Source of the DNA: Geomonas oryzae
Lineage (GTDB): Bacteria > Desulfobacterota > Desulfuromonadia > Geobacterales > Geobacteraceae
DNA: 64,000 bases
Direction of reading: 5' to 3'
Assembly: GCF_004117875.1 (NCBI RefSeq)
Contig: NZ_RAHW01000003.1
Location: forward strand, 186,001 to 250,000
Part shown: positions 53,239 to 61,193 of the stretch, in pieces
Layout: each line of letters begins with the position of its first letter
Numbering within the stretch: position 1 is the first letter of the stretch
Notes under the pieces: model-generated
Seen by the model: only the letters and a program-made list of their open reading frames with translations
The model's database searches: none
Told to the model about the DNA's origin: nothing
Program-made: the position numbers and the translations under genes

Positions 53239-53993
53239 TTCTTCAGTCCCGGGAACTCGTCGAGGGCCACTTCGACGAAACCTTTTGCCAAGTCCGGATC
53301 GCGCAGGTTGGTCGACCCGCCCTTGATGTTGTGCCAGAGAACGGTTCCGTTGCGATCGACCAGGGCGATCCTGAGGGTCGTCCCCTCCCCTCTCGGCACG
53401 ACGACGACACCCGTAAACGCCGACATCATCACGCCTGAGACTGTGCCGAGGACGTTCACCGCCTTCTTCCCGGCACTGGCGTACTGGTCCACGCCATGAA
53501 CGAGGAGCAGGGCATCGGCGCCCGCCGGGTCCAGAATCTTGGGTATCGGCCCGACCGAGTAGTCGGCACCCGCCTCGTATGTTGTCGGGGCGCTTGGAGT
53601 GAATCCAGGCTGTGCCGGAGCGACATGCCGCATTATGGCGCTGCTGACCACCGGAAAGAGAGCGAGGACTTCCTTCATCTCCTGCTCGTTTTGAGGGTCC
53701 GGCTTCAATACCGATATTTTGGTGCCGGAGCCTTCGAACTGAGCGAGCACGGCCTTGGTGACGTTGTCACTGGCTAGGCCTGACCATTCATCCATGAGCT
53801 CGGGGACGCCACCGGCAGAAACGAGGTAGACCTTTATGTCCGGCTTGGCGAGAACGACGCTCTTTATGTTCTGACATTTCTGTGAGAGGGCGGGATGAGT
53901 CTGGATCGTCCGCGGCGCGGCACACCCAAGCAGCAAGAGGGAGAAACCTATGGCGATAAGAGCGAGACGTCTACATCGTTTCAGGTTGTCCAT
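53235..53993 (-). CDS. Hypothetical lipoprotein with ABC-like periplasmic fold
   Basis: A 252-residue lipoprotein with lipobox LLGC near residue 23-26. The mature part has alpha/beta character with segments VVLAKPDIKVYLVSAGGVPE and ILDPAGADALLLVHGVDQY. Function unknown. The ATG at 53993 follows GGAGG four bases upstream; 14 in-frame upstream codons are unlikely. First gene of the lipoprotein-M48-lipoprotein-cupin unit. Confidence 0.75.
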   Translation of the reverse strand: MDNLKRCRRLALIAIGFSLLLLGCAAPRTIQTHPALSQKCQNIKSVVLAKPDIKVYLVSAGGVPELMDEWSGLASDNVTKAVLAQFEGSGTKISVLKPDPQNEQEMKEVLALFPVVSSAIMRHVAPAQPGFTPSAPTTYEAGADYSVGPIPKILDPAGADALLLVHGVDQYASAGKKAVNVLGTVSGVMMSAFTGVVVVPRGEGTTLRIALVDRNGTVLWHNIKGGSTNLRDPDLAKGFVEVALDEFPGLKK

Positions 53994-54273
53994 AAAGCCT
54001 CCGATCATGGTCAGGAAAAAAGCGCTATAGAACAAGTAAGGGTTGTTGTAACAATGAACTCAAACACACAAAGATTTTATGTCACAGTCAAACATTGTCA
54101 AAAGCAGCCAGTCTAGAATCATTGCGACAACCAGCTGAGTTCGAGAGGTCCTCACCCCGTTTCACCTACAGAGAATCCCTTGATTTTCCGAATTTTATCT
54201 GGTAAAAGTCTGGTCGAATTGAATCCTTTGACACCGGCATCGCTTGTACGATCACGGTATTGCAGCCACTAAG
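53994..54273. other. Gene-free spacer upstream of the envelope operon
   Basis: No supported ORF. It must hold the leftward promoter of the lipoprotein operon and the rightward one of the gene at 54365; I cannot place either with confidence. Confidence 0.4.
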
Positions 54274-54310
54274 CAACAGGGGACCAGCTATTTTAGCTGG
54301 TCCCCTGTTG
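54274..54310. repeat. Perfect 17-bp inverted repeat with GGGGAC core
   Basis: caacaggggaccagcta, loop ttt, tagctggtcccctgttg. Perfect arms, no T-tract after it. It contains the ggggacc(a/t)g core seen in the other GGGGAC hairpins of the window. Confidence 0.9.
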
Positions 54311-54364
54311 CCGTTTTGGAGGAGCGTAGGTGAAAGACGGACACCCAGTCAGGAGAATTTCCCC

Positions 54365-54901
54365 ATGATCAGCAGACAGAAGATACTGCAGAAAGAGAAT
54401 GCACAGACCTTGAAGCTGCCCATGGACCAACTGCAGTTCTTGCAGCAGTGTGCGGGATTCGAGTCCAAAGTGGCGACTTTATACCACTATTTCTCCGACC
54501 TCTTTGCCGATGAGGAAAGCCTTTCCATGCTGTTCAAGAAGACGGCTGTGGAGGAGGAAAATCATGCCCAGCAGTTCCACCTGGCGGTCAGGCTGCAAGG
54601 GAGTGGTATGAAAGCGGTCAAGACCGACGTCACGAAAGCGTCTGCCAACCTGAAAAAACTGGAGGAAATCGTCGAGCGCCTGACGGGCTCGACGCCGTTT
54701 CCAGAAGACGCCCTTGACATGGCCATCCGCCTGGAAGAGCAGGTGGCGCTTTTGCATATGGCAAATGTGGTGCATTTCCAGGACGCGGGGCTCAAGCAGC
54801 TTTTCGAGGCGATGATGGCGCATGACAACGGCCATGTCACCATGTTGAAGGATTACCGGGAGGTCATCCGTATGGGGAAAAACGCGATGGAATTATGCTG
54901 A
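54365..54901 (+). CDS. Ferritin-like diiron protein
   Basis: A 178-residue four-helix protein. Likely metal ligands are Glu in GFESKVATLYHYF (near 33), ExxH in VEEENHAQQ (near 62-65), Glu in IRLEEQVALLH and DxxH in MMAHDNGHV (near 157-160), where the usual Glu of ExxH is Asp. It resembles rubrerythrin-related proteins without the rubredoxin tail. AGGAG lies nine bases before this ATG. Single gene. Confidence 0.75.
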   Translation: MISRQKILQKENAQTLKLPMDQLQFLQQCAGFESKVATLYHYFSDLFADEESLSMLFKKTAVEEENHAQQFHLAVRLQGSGMKAVKTDVTKASANLKKLEEIVERLTGSTPFPEDALDMAIRLEEQVALLHMANVVHFQDAGLKQLFEAMMAHDNGHVTMLKDYREVIRMGKNAMELC

Positions 54902-54931
54902 CGCCGTGATGCGAGCGGAAAGTTACGCACG

Positions 54932-56845
54932 TCACGCAAGGGAGGCAGCGGCACTCTCGCGGAGCCCATGGGCCAGCGGCTGGTGATGGACGATGTGCAA
55001 CGCCTTGCACGCGCGGGTGATCGCAACGTACAGGAGGTTTCGGTCCGGATCGGTCTGGCGGTAATCGAAGGAGCTTGGGTTGTAGAGGATCACGTTGGTG
55101 AATTCAACCCCCTTGATGGCGTGAGCATGGATCACCTGGACCCCGGGCGAAAAGGAGACCTCACCTTCGGCGTGCAGACCTGGAACGCCGGAGAGCGCTG
55201 CGTGCAGCGCCTTCACGTCAGCCTTCTTCTTGCAGATGACGCCCGTGAGCGAGCCGGGTGCGGCCTGCACCAGTCCCTCGACGATTTCCCTGATCTTGGC
55301 CGTCGACTCGGCGGCGTTTCTAGTGGGGTGGAAATCGAGCGCACCGGAATGGGCCTTGGTGGTATCGGCGCTCCGCCCGCTCACCTGGGCGGCCAGATCG
55401 ACGATCTCCTTGGGACAGCGGTAGGAAACGGTCAGGTTCTCCTTTTCCAGCCCCTGCGAGTGGAGCTGGGCCATGACGCTCGAGAACCCCTGGGAGTCGA
55501 GGAAACTCAGGATCTGCTGCTTTTCGTCGGCGCAGATGGTGATGCTTCGCGCAGCGGAGGTGGCGGCCACGATGGTACGCAGCTCAAGCGAGGAGAGATC
55601 CTGGGCTTCGTCGACCACGATATGGTCGTAGGCGTTCAGCGCCCCTAGCACCACGGCCCCTGCCGGGCGCCGGAGTTGCGCCAGGCGGAGCAGGATGCTG
55701 ACATCGGAGAACGAGACGGTCCGCTCCTTCGCCTCGAACTTCCTTTGAGCCGTCCGCTGGAACTCCGCGCCGGAATCGGTGCAAAGTGCTGCGAAGACGT
55801 AGTCCTGCATGAGGAAGCGCCACAGGTCGGCGACCGGCTCGATCTTCGTGGTCTCCTTCACGTATTTAGCGAGAAGGGCCGGAACCCGGCTCCCTTTTTT
55901 CTGCGCCCCGAAGGGATCGTCGAAGACCGTCTTCAGCGAGTGCACGCCGAGGGCGGCAAGGGCCGTCAGGGACCATGCGCTGTAGGTATCCACCCGGACC
56001 GGACCGAGAAGGGTGTCGCTGCTTTGTTTCACGTAGTCGCGCAGGACCCTGTTGAACATGAGGACGATGCACCGCTCCGGGCGGTACCTCTCGGGGGCTT
56101 CGAACATGAGGTAGGAGAGCCTGTGGAGCGCCACCGTGGTCTTCCCTGCCCCGGCCGCACCGTTTATCACCACCACGCCGTCTTTGAGCTTCGTGATGGC
56201 GCGGAACTGCTCGGGAGAGATCAGGGCCGCGATGGAATCAACCATCCGGTGGTCTTCGGTGCGCTCCTTGGTGTCGGCGGTCGACTCGCCGGCCGAGCCG
56301 TTCTTGTGCCACGCGCCGCCGCGCAGCTCGTAGGTCTCCGAAGGGGTCTCGATACGTTGCAGCGCCTTCCTGTTGATGGTCACCTTGTCACGGCGGGTGA
56401 TCACCCCTTCCCTCTCGACCCCCCTGATGGTGAGCTCGTACTCCTCCCCTATCTCATACCCCTCGTAAAAGGGGCCGGTGATCTCCGCTTTTCTCCAGTC
56501 GATGACGACCACCTTTTGGCCGTCCATGAGCGTCTGGTTGCCGATCAGGTACTCCTTCTTCCCGATCCTGCGGTCGTTGTCGTGGATGCCCAGGATGCCG
56601 AAGTAGGGAGAGGCCTGCTGGGTGAATTCATGCAGGTATTTGCGCGGCGAGTGGTGCCCGTGCTCGATCAGTTTCTCCGCTAGATCGTTCTTCTCGCGCC
56701 AGTCCACCGAGGAGAGGCGCTGCTGTTCCAGCTCCTTCGTGTACGCCTCGTGCCTCGCAATCGTCTGCAGGCGGTCCGCCGCGTAGCGTCCGATCGCCTC
56801 GTGTACCCTCTCCAGCCGTTCTATTTCCTGATTTACGATTTCCAT
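54932..56845 (-). CDS. UvrD/HelD-like superfamily I helicase
   Basis: A 637-residue ATP-dependent helicase of the HelD type. An N-terminal coiled-coil of about 60 residues is followed by Walker A GAAGAGKTTV near 229 and Walker B VDEAQDLSS near 410, and ends with NVILYNPSSFD and the motif VI segment LLYVAITRA near 610. HelD proteins bind RNA polymerase and recycle stalled complexes; whether this one does is not shown. The start at 56845 follows GGGGAGTTG. A hairpin with a T-tract lies just upstream, at 56866. Confidence 0.87.
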   Translation of the reverse strand: MEIVNQEIERLERVHEAIGRYAADRLQTIARHEAYTKELEQQRLSSVDWREKNDLAEKLIEHGHHSPRKYLHEFTQQASPYFGILGIHDNDRRIGKKEYLIGNQTLMDGQKVVVIDWRKAEITGPFYEGYEIGEEYELTIRGVEREGVITRRDKVTINRKALQRIETPSETYELRGGAWHKNGSAGESTADTKERTEDHRMVDSIAALISPEQFRAITKLKDGVVVINGAAGAGKTTVALHRLSYLMFEAPERYRPERCIVLMFNRVLRDYVKQSSDTLLGPVRVDTYSAWSLTALAALGVHSLKTVFDDPFGAQKKGSRVPALLAKYVKETTKIEPVADLWRFLMQDYVFAALCTDSGAEFQRTAQRKFEAKERTVSFSDVSILLRLAQLRRPAGAVVLGALNAYDHIVVDEAQDLSSLELRTIVAATSAARSITICADEKQQILSFLDSQGFSSVMAQLHSQGLEKENLTVSYRCPKEIVDLAAQVSGRSADTTKAHSGALDFHPTRNAAESTAKIREIVEGLVQAAPGSLTGVICKKKADVKALHAALSGVPGLHAEGEVSFSPGVQVIHAHAIKGVEFTNVILYNPSSFDYRQTDPDRNLLYVAITRACKALHIVHHQPLAHGLRESAAASLA

Positions 56846-56865
56846 CAACTCCCCATACCGAACAT

Positions 56866-56900
56866 AAAAAAGCACCCGCAGGAAAACCCGCAAGTGCTTT
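56866..56900 (-). terminator. Terminator between the HTH gene and the helicase
   Basis: On the minus strand aaagcacttgcgggt, loop tttc, ctgcgggtgctttttt-type stem with a T-tract. It would end transcription from the HTH gene before the helicase gene, so the helicase needs its own start or readthrough. Confidence 0.8.
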
Positions 56901-56994
56901 GTAACTTTGGTTCCATGATACGTGCAGCGCTTCGTCCTGGGAAGCTCCACGCGGACTAGATATAGCGAGATTCAAGCCCTCTTTCAAGCACTTT

Positions 56995-57234
56995 CTACGC
57001 CGAGTGGGTCAGCTCGAATTCAACTCTCACGTCAGTGGCGTTAACAATCGGTTTCAGGTGTTTGTGTTCCTTGATCAAGGTCACGATGCCGAAGCGCTCC
57101 ATGGTCTTAAGAGTTCTTGACAGGTTGCTGCTTTTCCGGCCTGATAGCACTTCCAAATCCTTTAAGGATTGCGGCTTCTCCTTTGAAATCAAAGCAAGCA
57201 ATTCCCTGTTTTCATTGCTAAGTACCTCAGCCAT
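56995..57234 (-). CDS. Small winged-helix DNA-binding protein
   Basis: A 79-residue protein with a winged HTH (residues about 18-60: PQSLKDLEVLSGRKSSNLSR recognition region, then TLKTMERFGIVTLIKE as wing). It resembles the HVO_A0114-type putative antitoxin/regulator family, which usually pairs with a small toxin gene just upstream; no such partner is visible here. Terminator downstream. Confidence 0.75.
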   Translation of the reverse strand: MAEVLSNENRELLALISKEKPQSLKDLEVLSGRKSSNLSRTLKTMERFGIVTLIKEHKHLKPIVNATDVRVEFELTHSA

Positions 57235-57675
57235 TGGCGACCAGAGTTACGCATGAATTGGTGGAGGGCAAAAAAAGAAACTGCTTTGGGAGGTTGCCGC
57301 TGTACATGGACTCGTTTTTAGCAAGTCTAGACGCGGTCTCTGACCAAAGCAGTTTCGTTGGTGACTCCCGGCGGCAATGCAGCGTTTTTAATGCTAGCAG
57401 TGTCTACGTCAGCGGTCGGTTTTTTCAGGACCGAGGCTGGTGGAGCGGGAGCCTTTACCTGTTTCTGAAGCTTGTCGTATTCGGTAGATGTGTTTGGCAT
57501 CCACTCGGTACGGTCTTCATAGCAGGTAATAGCAATTATCTGCCTATCTGCTGGAAAAGCAAACAGGAATTTTGGACACAACGTGCACCAGAATTCCCGT
57601 GTGCCTCTCTACCCAATTCGCAGGCGCCAGGTGCCAGGCATCGCCACCTTGCGCCTCCAGGCCCACCGGCTAGGA
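57235..57675. other. Region with no confident gene
   Basis: About 440 bp. A minus-strand frame at 57327-57581 (84 codons, TTG start) has ordinary amino-acid composition but no good ribosome site; I do not accept it as a gene. A 13-bp inverted repeat, gaaactgctttgg at 57277-57289 and ccaaagcagtttc at 57344-57356, lies in the middle. Confidence 0.4.
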
Positions 57676-58155
57676 TCAGGTCACTGCGATATCCAGGGTA
57701 CCTTCCCACAGACCGTGGAGGTTGCACTGCTGTTTCGCCACCAGAGTCACCTTCCCGGTCGACGCGGCCTCTTTGGGGACCACAACGGTGAACGCAACTT
57801 TCGGTACAAGGTACCCCCTCGGCTGCAAATCAACTCTTCCAGCGGGCTCGTTGCCAAGGCTGAGATCGATAAAGCCTATCCAGTGGGCCGGCATCATACC
57901 GTGGAGCACTTCCCCGACCGATACTTCCACGGTGAAAGGCTTGCCGGCTGTTACTGAGACAGGAGCGGTGATGACAGGTGCATGGCTTTTCTCAAGCGGA
58001 GTCTTTTTAGTTGGGTCCTTTACCCTGTTGATTGTCTCGAAGAGCCTCATGTCCACTTGGGTCGGAAAATAGCGTTCGGCCGCCGCAACCGTTCCAGCGA
58101 AGCCCGCTACAAAGGTGCCGGCAACTGTGGTTTTCAGAAAAGCCCGTCTGTTCAT
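57676..58155 (-). CDS. Tat-exported class II superoxide reductase
   Basis: A 159-residue superoxide reductase-like protein. The N-terminus MNRRAFLKTTVAGTFVAGF is a twin-arginine signal, so the folded iron protein is exported to the periplasm. The single-iron site has the expected four His and one Cys: His58 in EKSHAP, His85 and His91 in LHGMMPAHW, Cys144 and His147 in CNLHGLWEG. It reduces superoxide to peroxide without making oxygen, useful to an anaerobe. The start follows GAGGAGG six bases upstream. Confidence 0.9.
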   Translation of the reverse strand: MNRRAFLKTTVAGTFVAGFAGTVAAAERYFPTQVDMRLFETINRVKDPTKKTPLEKSHAPVITAPVSVTAGKPFTVEVSVGEVLHGMMPAHWIGFIDLSLGNEPAGRVDLQPRGYLVPKVAFTVVVPKEAASTGKVTLVAKQQCNLHGLWEGTLDIAVT

Positions 58156-58280
58156 TTCAAACCTCCTCATGATATTGTAACCAGTCTGTTAACGATAGTC
58201 CCCATCTGAGTCTAGTGGCTGGACGAGACAAGTCAACGGAAGGCCGCTCAAAATAGCAGTGCTGGGGGGCTGCAGGCCCG
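58156..58280. other. Spacer at the left edge of the A+T-rich island
   Basis: No gene. Base composition begins to shift toward A and T after this point. Confidence 0.35.
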
Positions 58281-58351
58281 GGGGGACGGAGTTGATGAGT
58301 TGACTAAGAACAGAAAATGGCAGGAATAGCCAACAGATCAACACCGTCCCC
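58281..58351. repeat. GGGGAC-ended palindrome, distinct inner sequence
   Basis: Starts gggggacggagttgat and ends gatcaacaccgtcccc, pairing ggggacgg-a/t-gttgat. The inner 40 bp are unlike the other members. Confidence 0.75.
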
Positions 58352-58357
58352 TTAATC

Positions 58358-58441
58358 CACCTTAATCCCTTAGTTGAGGTTGCCGATCGTATAGGAGTGA
58401 GTTCTGAAGAGATTATTGGAAGAACAAGGGGACACGTATAA
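58358..58441 (+). pseudogene. Possible remnant of a transposase C-terminus
   Basis: An open stretch with no start encodes LVEVADRIGVSSEEIIGRTRG and stops in the palindrome that follows. The pattern resembles the small DNA-binding tail of REP-associated transposases or DnaA-like proteins. Only about 28 codons remain, so the call is tentative. Confidence 0.4.
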
Positions 58442-58488
58442 GCTTAGAGGTTCGGCAAGGACAAACTTATTATCTAATACCTGTCCCC
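58428..58488. repeat. GGGGACACGTATAAG palindromic element, copy 1
   Basis: Begins ggggacacgtataagc and ends tctaatacctgtcccc, a 61-bp imperfect palindrome. A second copy is at 60164. Its end supplies the stop codons of both the preceding plus-strand remnant and the ArdC-like remnant. Confidence 0.85.
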
Positions 58489-58565
58489 ATAGCATGCCAT
58501 GGTACGGTTCCCTGCTCTAGTAATTCTCTAATTCGTTGACTCACAACATCGTAGACTTTACACAT
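58470..58565 (-). pseudogene. ArdC-like antirestriction gene, truncated
   Basis: An ATG with AAGGAGG upstream starts MCKVYDVVSQRIRELLEQ, continuing GTVPW, which matches the N-terminus of the ArdC ssDNA-binding family. The frame stops after 31 codons where it enters the GGGGAC palindrome, so about 250 residues of a full gene are missing. Confidence 0.75.
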
Positions 58566-58584
58566 GGTTAAACCTCCTTGAAAT

Positions 58585-58612
58585 AAAAAAGCCAGACTCT
58601 TAATAGTCTGGC
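58585..58612 (-). terminator. Hairpin upstream of the ArdC remnant
   Basis: On the minus strand gccagacta, loop ttaag, agtctggc, then six T residues. It lies in the leader just before the ArdC-like start codon, so it may be a leftover attenuator or the end of an earlier transcript. Confidence 0.7.
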
Positions 58613-58840
58613 GCTTGGGTAATTCGTATTGGTTCAAAGAGATACATAAAAGGTAACCGACCAAACAGCAGCGAGAATTAAAGGCTAATGGAATGTAAGA
58701 GCCGAAGGCCTTCGCAAAAACAGTTAGTTATAACGAGCCGAATACTCAATGTACATTTAGGGAAGTTGCGCGGGAAGTGGAAAAGATCTGAGTTGCGGAG
58801 GCAGGGGGGCACGCTGTGGGCACAATTGCTGCTGATAAAA

Positions 58841-59008
58841 TTACAGGTTACACCTAACACACGTCCATATATTATTCACTTTGTCATATACCATGTCTGC
58901 ACCGCAAATCTGACACGCAGGCTTACAACTCTTCGAATTTTCATTTCTATTATCGTTAAAGACATACTGCATTGCTAATAAGTCTTCTAACAGATCAGGT
59001 TTAGACAT
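58841..59008 (-). CDS. 55-codon zinc-ribbon protein
   Basis: A 55-residue protein encoded by a short frame with an ideal GTAGGAGG site before its ATG. The sequence starts MSKPDLLEDLLAMQYVF and ends in a zinc ribbon: CQIC near 32-35 and CVRC near 50-53. It starts 12 bp after the GIY-YIG gene stop, so the two are cotranscribed. A+T-rich like its neighbour. Not a known family; a partner or regulator of the nuclease is inferred. Confidence 0.7.
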   Translation of the reverse strand: MSKPDLLEDLLAMQYVFNDNRNENSKSCKPACQICGADMVYDKVNNIWTCVRCNL

Positions 59009-59020
59009 AAAGGCCTCCTA

Positions 59021-59944
59021 CTATGTATCAAACTTTTGATTTGCTAAATAATTAGCCTCGTTGTATTCAATATTTAAATTAATGAACAAGAAATTATGGT
59101 ATGAGATGACATACAGAGAAAAATCATCATGAGGATCAAGTCTATTTCTGAAGGTTGGTGATTGAAAAAAATAATCCCAATGTTTTTTTGCTTCTGATAC
59201 ATTATTTGCACTTCCAAAGTAACTTGCCAACGCAGCATACGACATTTCATACCCATTTTTTAGTGCTAATCTATGGCATTCAAGACCTTCATTAATATGA
59301 TGGCATCTTCGTTGTGCTCTATCGTCGCCGAATAATTTTTCCCAAAAAGTACGATTATTATTAATTTCCGATTCCAATTGTTCTGCATAGTCAAGATGCG
59401 TTGAACCAAGCATATAATAAGATCTTATAGAACCAGCTTCAGCAGCTCTTGACCATAAAGCTATGCATTTGTTTACATGCTCCTTATACTCTTTACACGT
59501 TCTCTCAGGGCCTCTCCGCCAACCATGATACCAATACTCATACGCTTCACTTTCCAATCCGAGCCAAGCCTGTTGAGCCTGAATATTTGATCTACCTGAT
59601 GGCCTCTCTTGAAGCAATGATTTAAATTCATCTTCGGACAAAGTACCTATAAAATTTGCTGTCGTTTCGATGACATTTATGGCAACGGAGACAGGTGCCC
59701 GGAAAAACTCTCGATTACTACTAACACGATACCCGTCTTTTTCCAGTAGTCCATGTGCGTATTTTTCGGCAAGGTCACAATCCGAGACGATGACACTGTA
59801 TGCGACCATGAACTGCATAGGGACACCAGTGGCCGTAGAAAGTTCATTTGCTCGCTTGTCAGGGTTAACTCCTGTTTTTCCAACCTTAACAAGCCCCTCC
59901 AAAGCTGGGTTAATCAGAGCATAAAGATATCCAGGCTTTCCCAT
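59021..59944 (-). CDS. GIY-YIG (T5orf172-like) domain protein with Sel1-like C-terminus
   Basis: A 307-residue protein. Residues 1-100 match the T5orf172/MUG113 branch of GIY-YIG nucleases: GYLYALINP, GLVKVGKTG (18-26), RANELSTATGVP and the NREFF segment near 85. Residues about 170-290 have helical repeats resembling Sel1-like repeats (ALWSRAAEAGSIRSYYMLGS). The start at 59944 follows CGAGGAGG five bases upstream. A+T-rich codons mark it as acquired. The domain pair suggests a nuclease with a protein-binding tail; its target is unknown. Confidence 0.8.
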   Translation of the reverse strand: MGKPGYLYALINPALEGLVKVGKTGVNPDKRANELSTATGVPMQFMVAYSVIVSDCDLAEKYAHGLLEKDGYRVSSNREFFRAPVSVAINVIETTANFIGTLSEDEFKSLLQERPSGRSNIQAQQAWLGLESEAYEYWYHGWRRGPERTCKEYKEHVNKCIALWSRAAEAGSIRSYYMLGSTHLDYAEQLESEINNNRTFWEKLFGDDRAQRRCHHINEGLECHRLALKNGYEMSYAALASYFGSANNVSEAKKHWDYFFQSPTFRNRLDPHDDFSLYVISYHNFLFINLNIEYNEANYLANQKFDT

Positions 59945-60002
59945 TTGAACCTCCTCGTTTGACAGCCGAAATAACAATACTACGATATTAGAGACTGTCA
60001 AT

Positions 60003-60180
60003 ATGAAGTATACACACGGCCAAACCTTTCCGAACTACGGTTAAGAGAGGTAAGAGAGTCATCTCAAGAAAAGTCAGCTGAGAAGGTAGGAGTTGATCCC
60101 AAACAGATTAGTAGAGTTGAGGGTGGCAAGAGCGCTCCGTCATTGGATACACTAGGGACTGAAGGGGGACACGTATAAGT
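60003..60180 (+). pseudogene. XRE-type regulator, frameshifted remnant
   Basis: An ATG at 60003 starts MKYTHGQT and shifts to the next frame, which reads ELRLREVRESSQEKSAEKVG then VDPKQISRVEGGKSAPSLDT. This is the classic XRE helix-turn-helix. It then runs into the GGGGACACG palindrome and stops. Divergent from the GIY-YIG gene, so it was probably its regulator. Confidence 0.7.
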
Positions 60181-60225
60181 TTATAAGATTCGGTAAGATA
60201 AATTTATAATCTTATACGCGTCCCT
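60164..60225. repeat. GGGGACACGTATAAG palindromic element, copy 2
   Basis: Begins ggggacacgtataagttt and ends aatcttatacgcgtccc, with a stem of about 24 bp around ttcggtaagataaattt. Matches copy 1 at 58428 in its outer arms. Confidence 0.88.
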
Positions 60226-60401
60226 TTCTTTTCCGCGTCCCTTTCTTTTCCTTTCTTTTCTGAGGGTAGTGGGGACGTTGGTAAGTTATGTAAGTTTTTG
60301 GTATGAGTTTTAGGGGTGGAGAAGCTAGGGTCTGGCCTGCAAAGTTGTAAAGTCTGCAGTGCAGAGAGGGGATGCAGGCGAAATATGCGACATACTATGT
60401 T
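60226..60401. other. Gene-free A+T-rich spacer
   Basis: Contains direct repeats of ctttctttt/cgtccctttctttt and no supported ORF. Confidence 0.4.
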
Positions 60402-60728
60402 CTATGTCTCGTGCAGTGGGTAAAACTGCTTGCCATACAGCTCAATCGTTTTCCTTAACTTCGGCTGCGGCAACGTGTCGAAATGCAGCACGTCGAGCTT
60501 GAAAACGAGATCCAACGCATCCAATTCATCCAGCAAGCGGGAAAATTCACCGCTATCCATCTCAGGAGCGATCACGGCCAAGTCAATGTCGGAATATGGC
60601 TTTTCTGTCCCCTTGGCGCGTGAACCGAATATCGTCACCTTCTCTATATGGGGATACTTGCTGAAAACGCCGGCAAGCCCCAGATAGTGCCGACGCGCCA
60701 GACCGTAAATCAACTCTTCGTCTGCCAT
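60402..60728 (-). CDS. MntA-type nucleotidyltransferase antitoxin
   Basis: A 108-residue minimal nucleotidyltransferase. The GSx10DxD motif is exact: Gly35-Ser36 then Asp47 and Asp49 (FGSRAKGTEKPYSDIDL). In MntA-HepT systems it inactivates the HEPN toxin by attaching AMP. It overlaps the toxin gene by 19 bp. Confidence 0.9.
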   Translation of the reverse strand: MADEELIYGLARRHYLGLAGVFSKYPHIEKVTIFGSRAKGTEKPYSDIDLAVIAPEMDSGEFSRLLDELDALDLVFKLDVLHFDTLPQPKLRKTIELYGKQFYPLHET

Positions 60729-61108
60729 GACACCGCCTTTTGCGCAAGCTGCTGAAACAGGGATATCCCCTGTCCTACAACGAACGAGTAGACCTCCTCA
60801 GCCAGTTCCTCATTGTAGGTATGGCTGGTCAGGTTCCGCATCTTCTGCAGATCGCTCCAGGCATTACCGTCCTCAATGAATCCTGCTTCAAGTGAAGACT
60901 GCAAGGTCTCACGTGGCGTCTTTGGGAAAATATCCTCTTGCTCAAGGCGCAGCTTCAGCATTTTCCAGGCAAGTTCATGGGTAAACTCGAAACGCTGAAT
61001 CACAGAGTCCCTAAGAAATTCATCCTTCGGTTGACTGCCGGCTTTTTCCAACTGAGCCAGAGCCTTGAGGTAGTCCGATACGCGTTCTTCCAGGCGCTCA
61101 GAATCCAT
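60710..61108 (-). CDS. HEPN-domain toxin (HepT/HI0074-like)
   Basis: A 132-residue HEPN protein. The RNase motif Rx4HxY is complete: Arg91, His96, Tyr98 in RNLTSHTY. With its partner it forms a HEPN-MNT toxin-antitoxin module; the toxin is likely an RNA nuclease. The older label of nucleotidyltransferase substrate-binding subunit refers to the same family. The start at 61108 follows GGAG six bases upstream; an ATG four codons earlier lacks one. First gene of the pair, beside tRNA-Arg. Confidence 0.9.
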   Translation of the reverse strand: MDSERLEERVSDYLKALAQLEKAGSQPKDEFLRDSVIQRFEFTHELAWKMLKLRLEQEDIFPKTPRETLQSSLEAGFIEDGNAWSDLQKMRNLTSHTYNEELAEEVYSFVVGQGISLFQQLAQKAVSWQTKS

Positions 61109-61155
61109 GCTCAACTCCATATACTGACGGTGATGATCGTAGGATTATAGTTATC

Positions 61156-61193
61156 AAAAAAAATGGGTTACAGCAATGTTGCCGTAACCCATT
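61156..61193 (-). terminator. Terminator of tRNA-Arg
   Basis: On the minus strand atgggttacggcaaca and ttgctgtaacccat stem followed by eight T residues; 10 bp past the tRNA 3' end. Confidence 0.93.

Noticed and set aside
57327..57581. 84-codon minus-strand ORF between the HTH gene and the superoxide reductase
   Set aside because: Normal composition, but a TTG start without a ribosome site and no family resemblance. Left unassigned.
58688..58978. 96-codon plus-strand ORF
   Set aside because: It is opposite the better supported 55-codon zinc-ribbon gene and lacks a ribosome site.
58281..60225. Intact insertion sequence
   Set aside because: Only short palindromes and gene fragments; no transposase frame of useful length.
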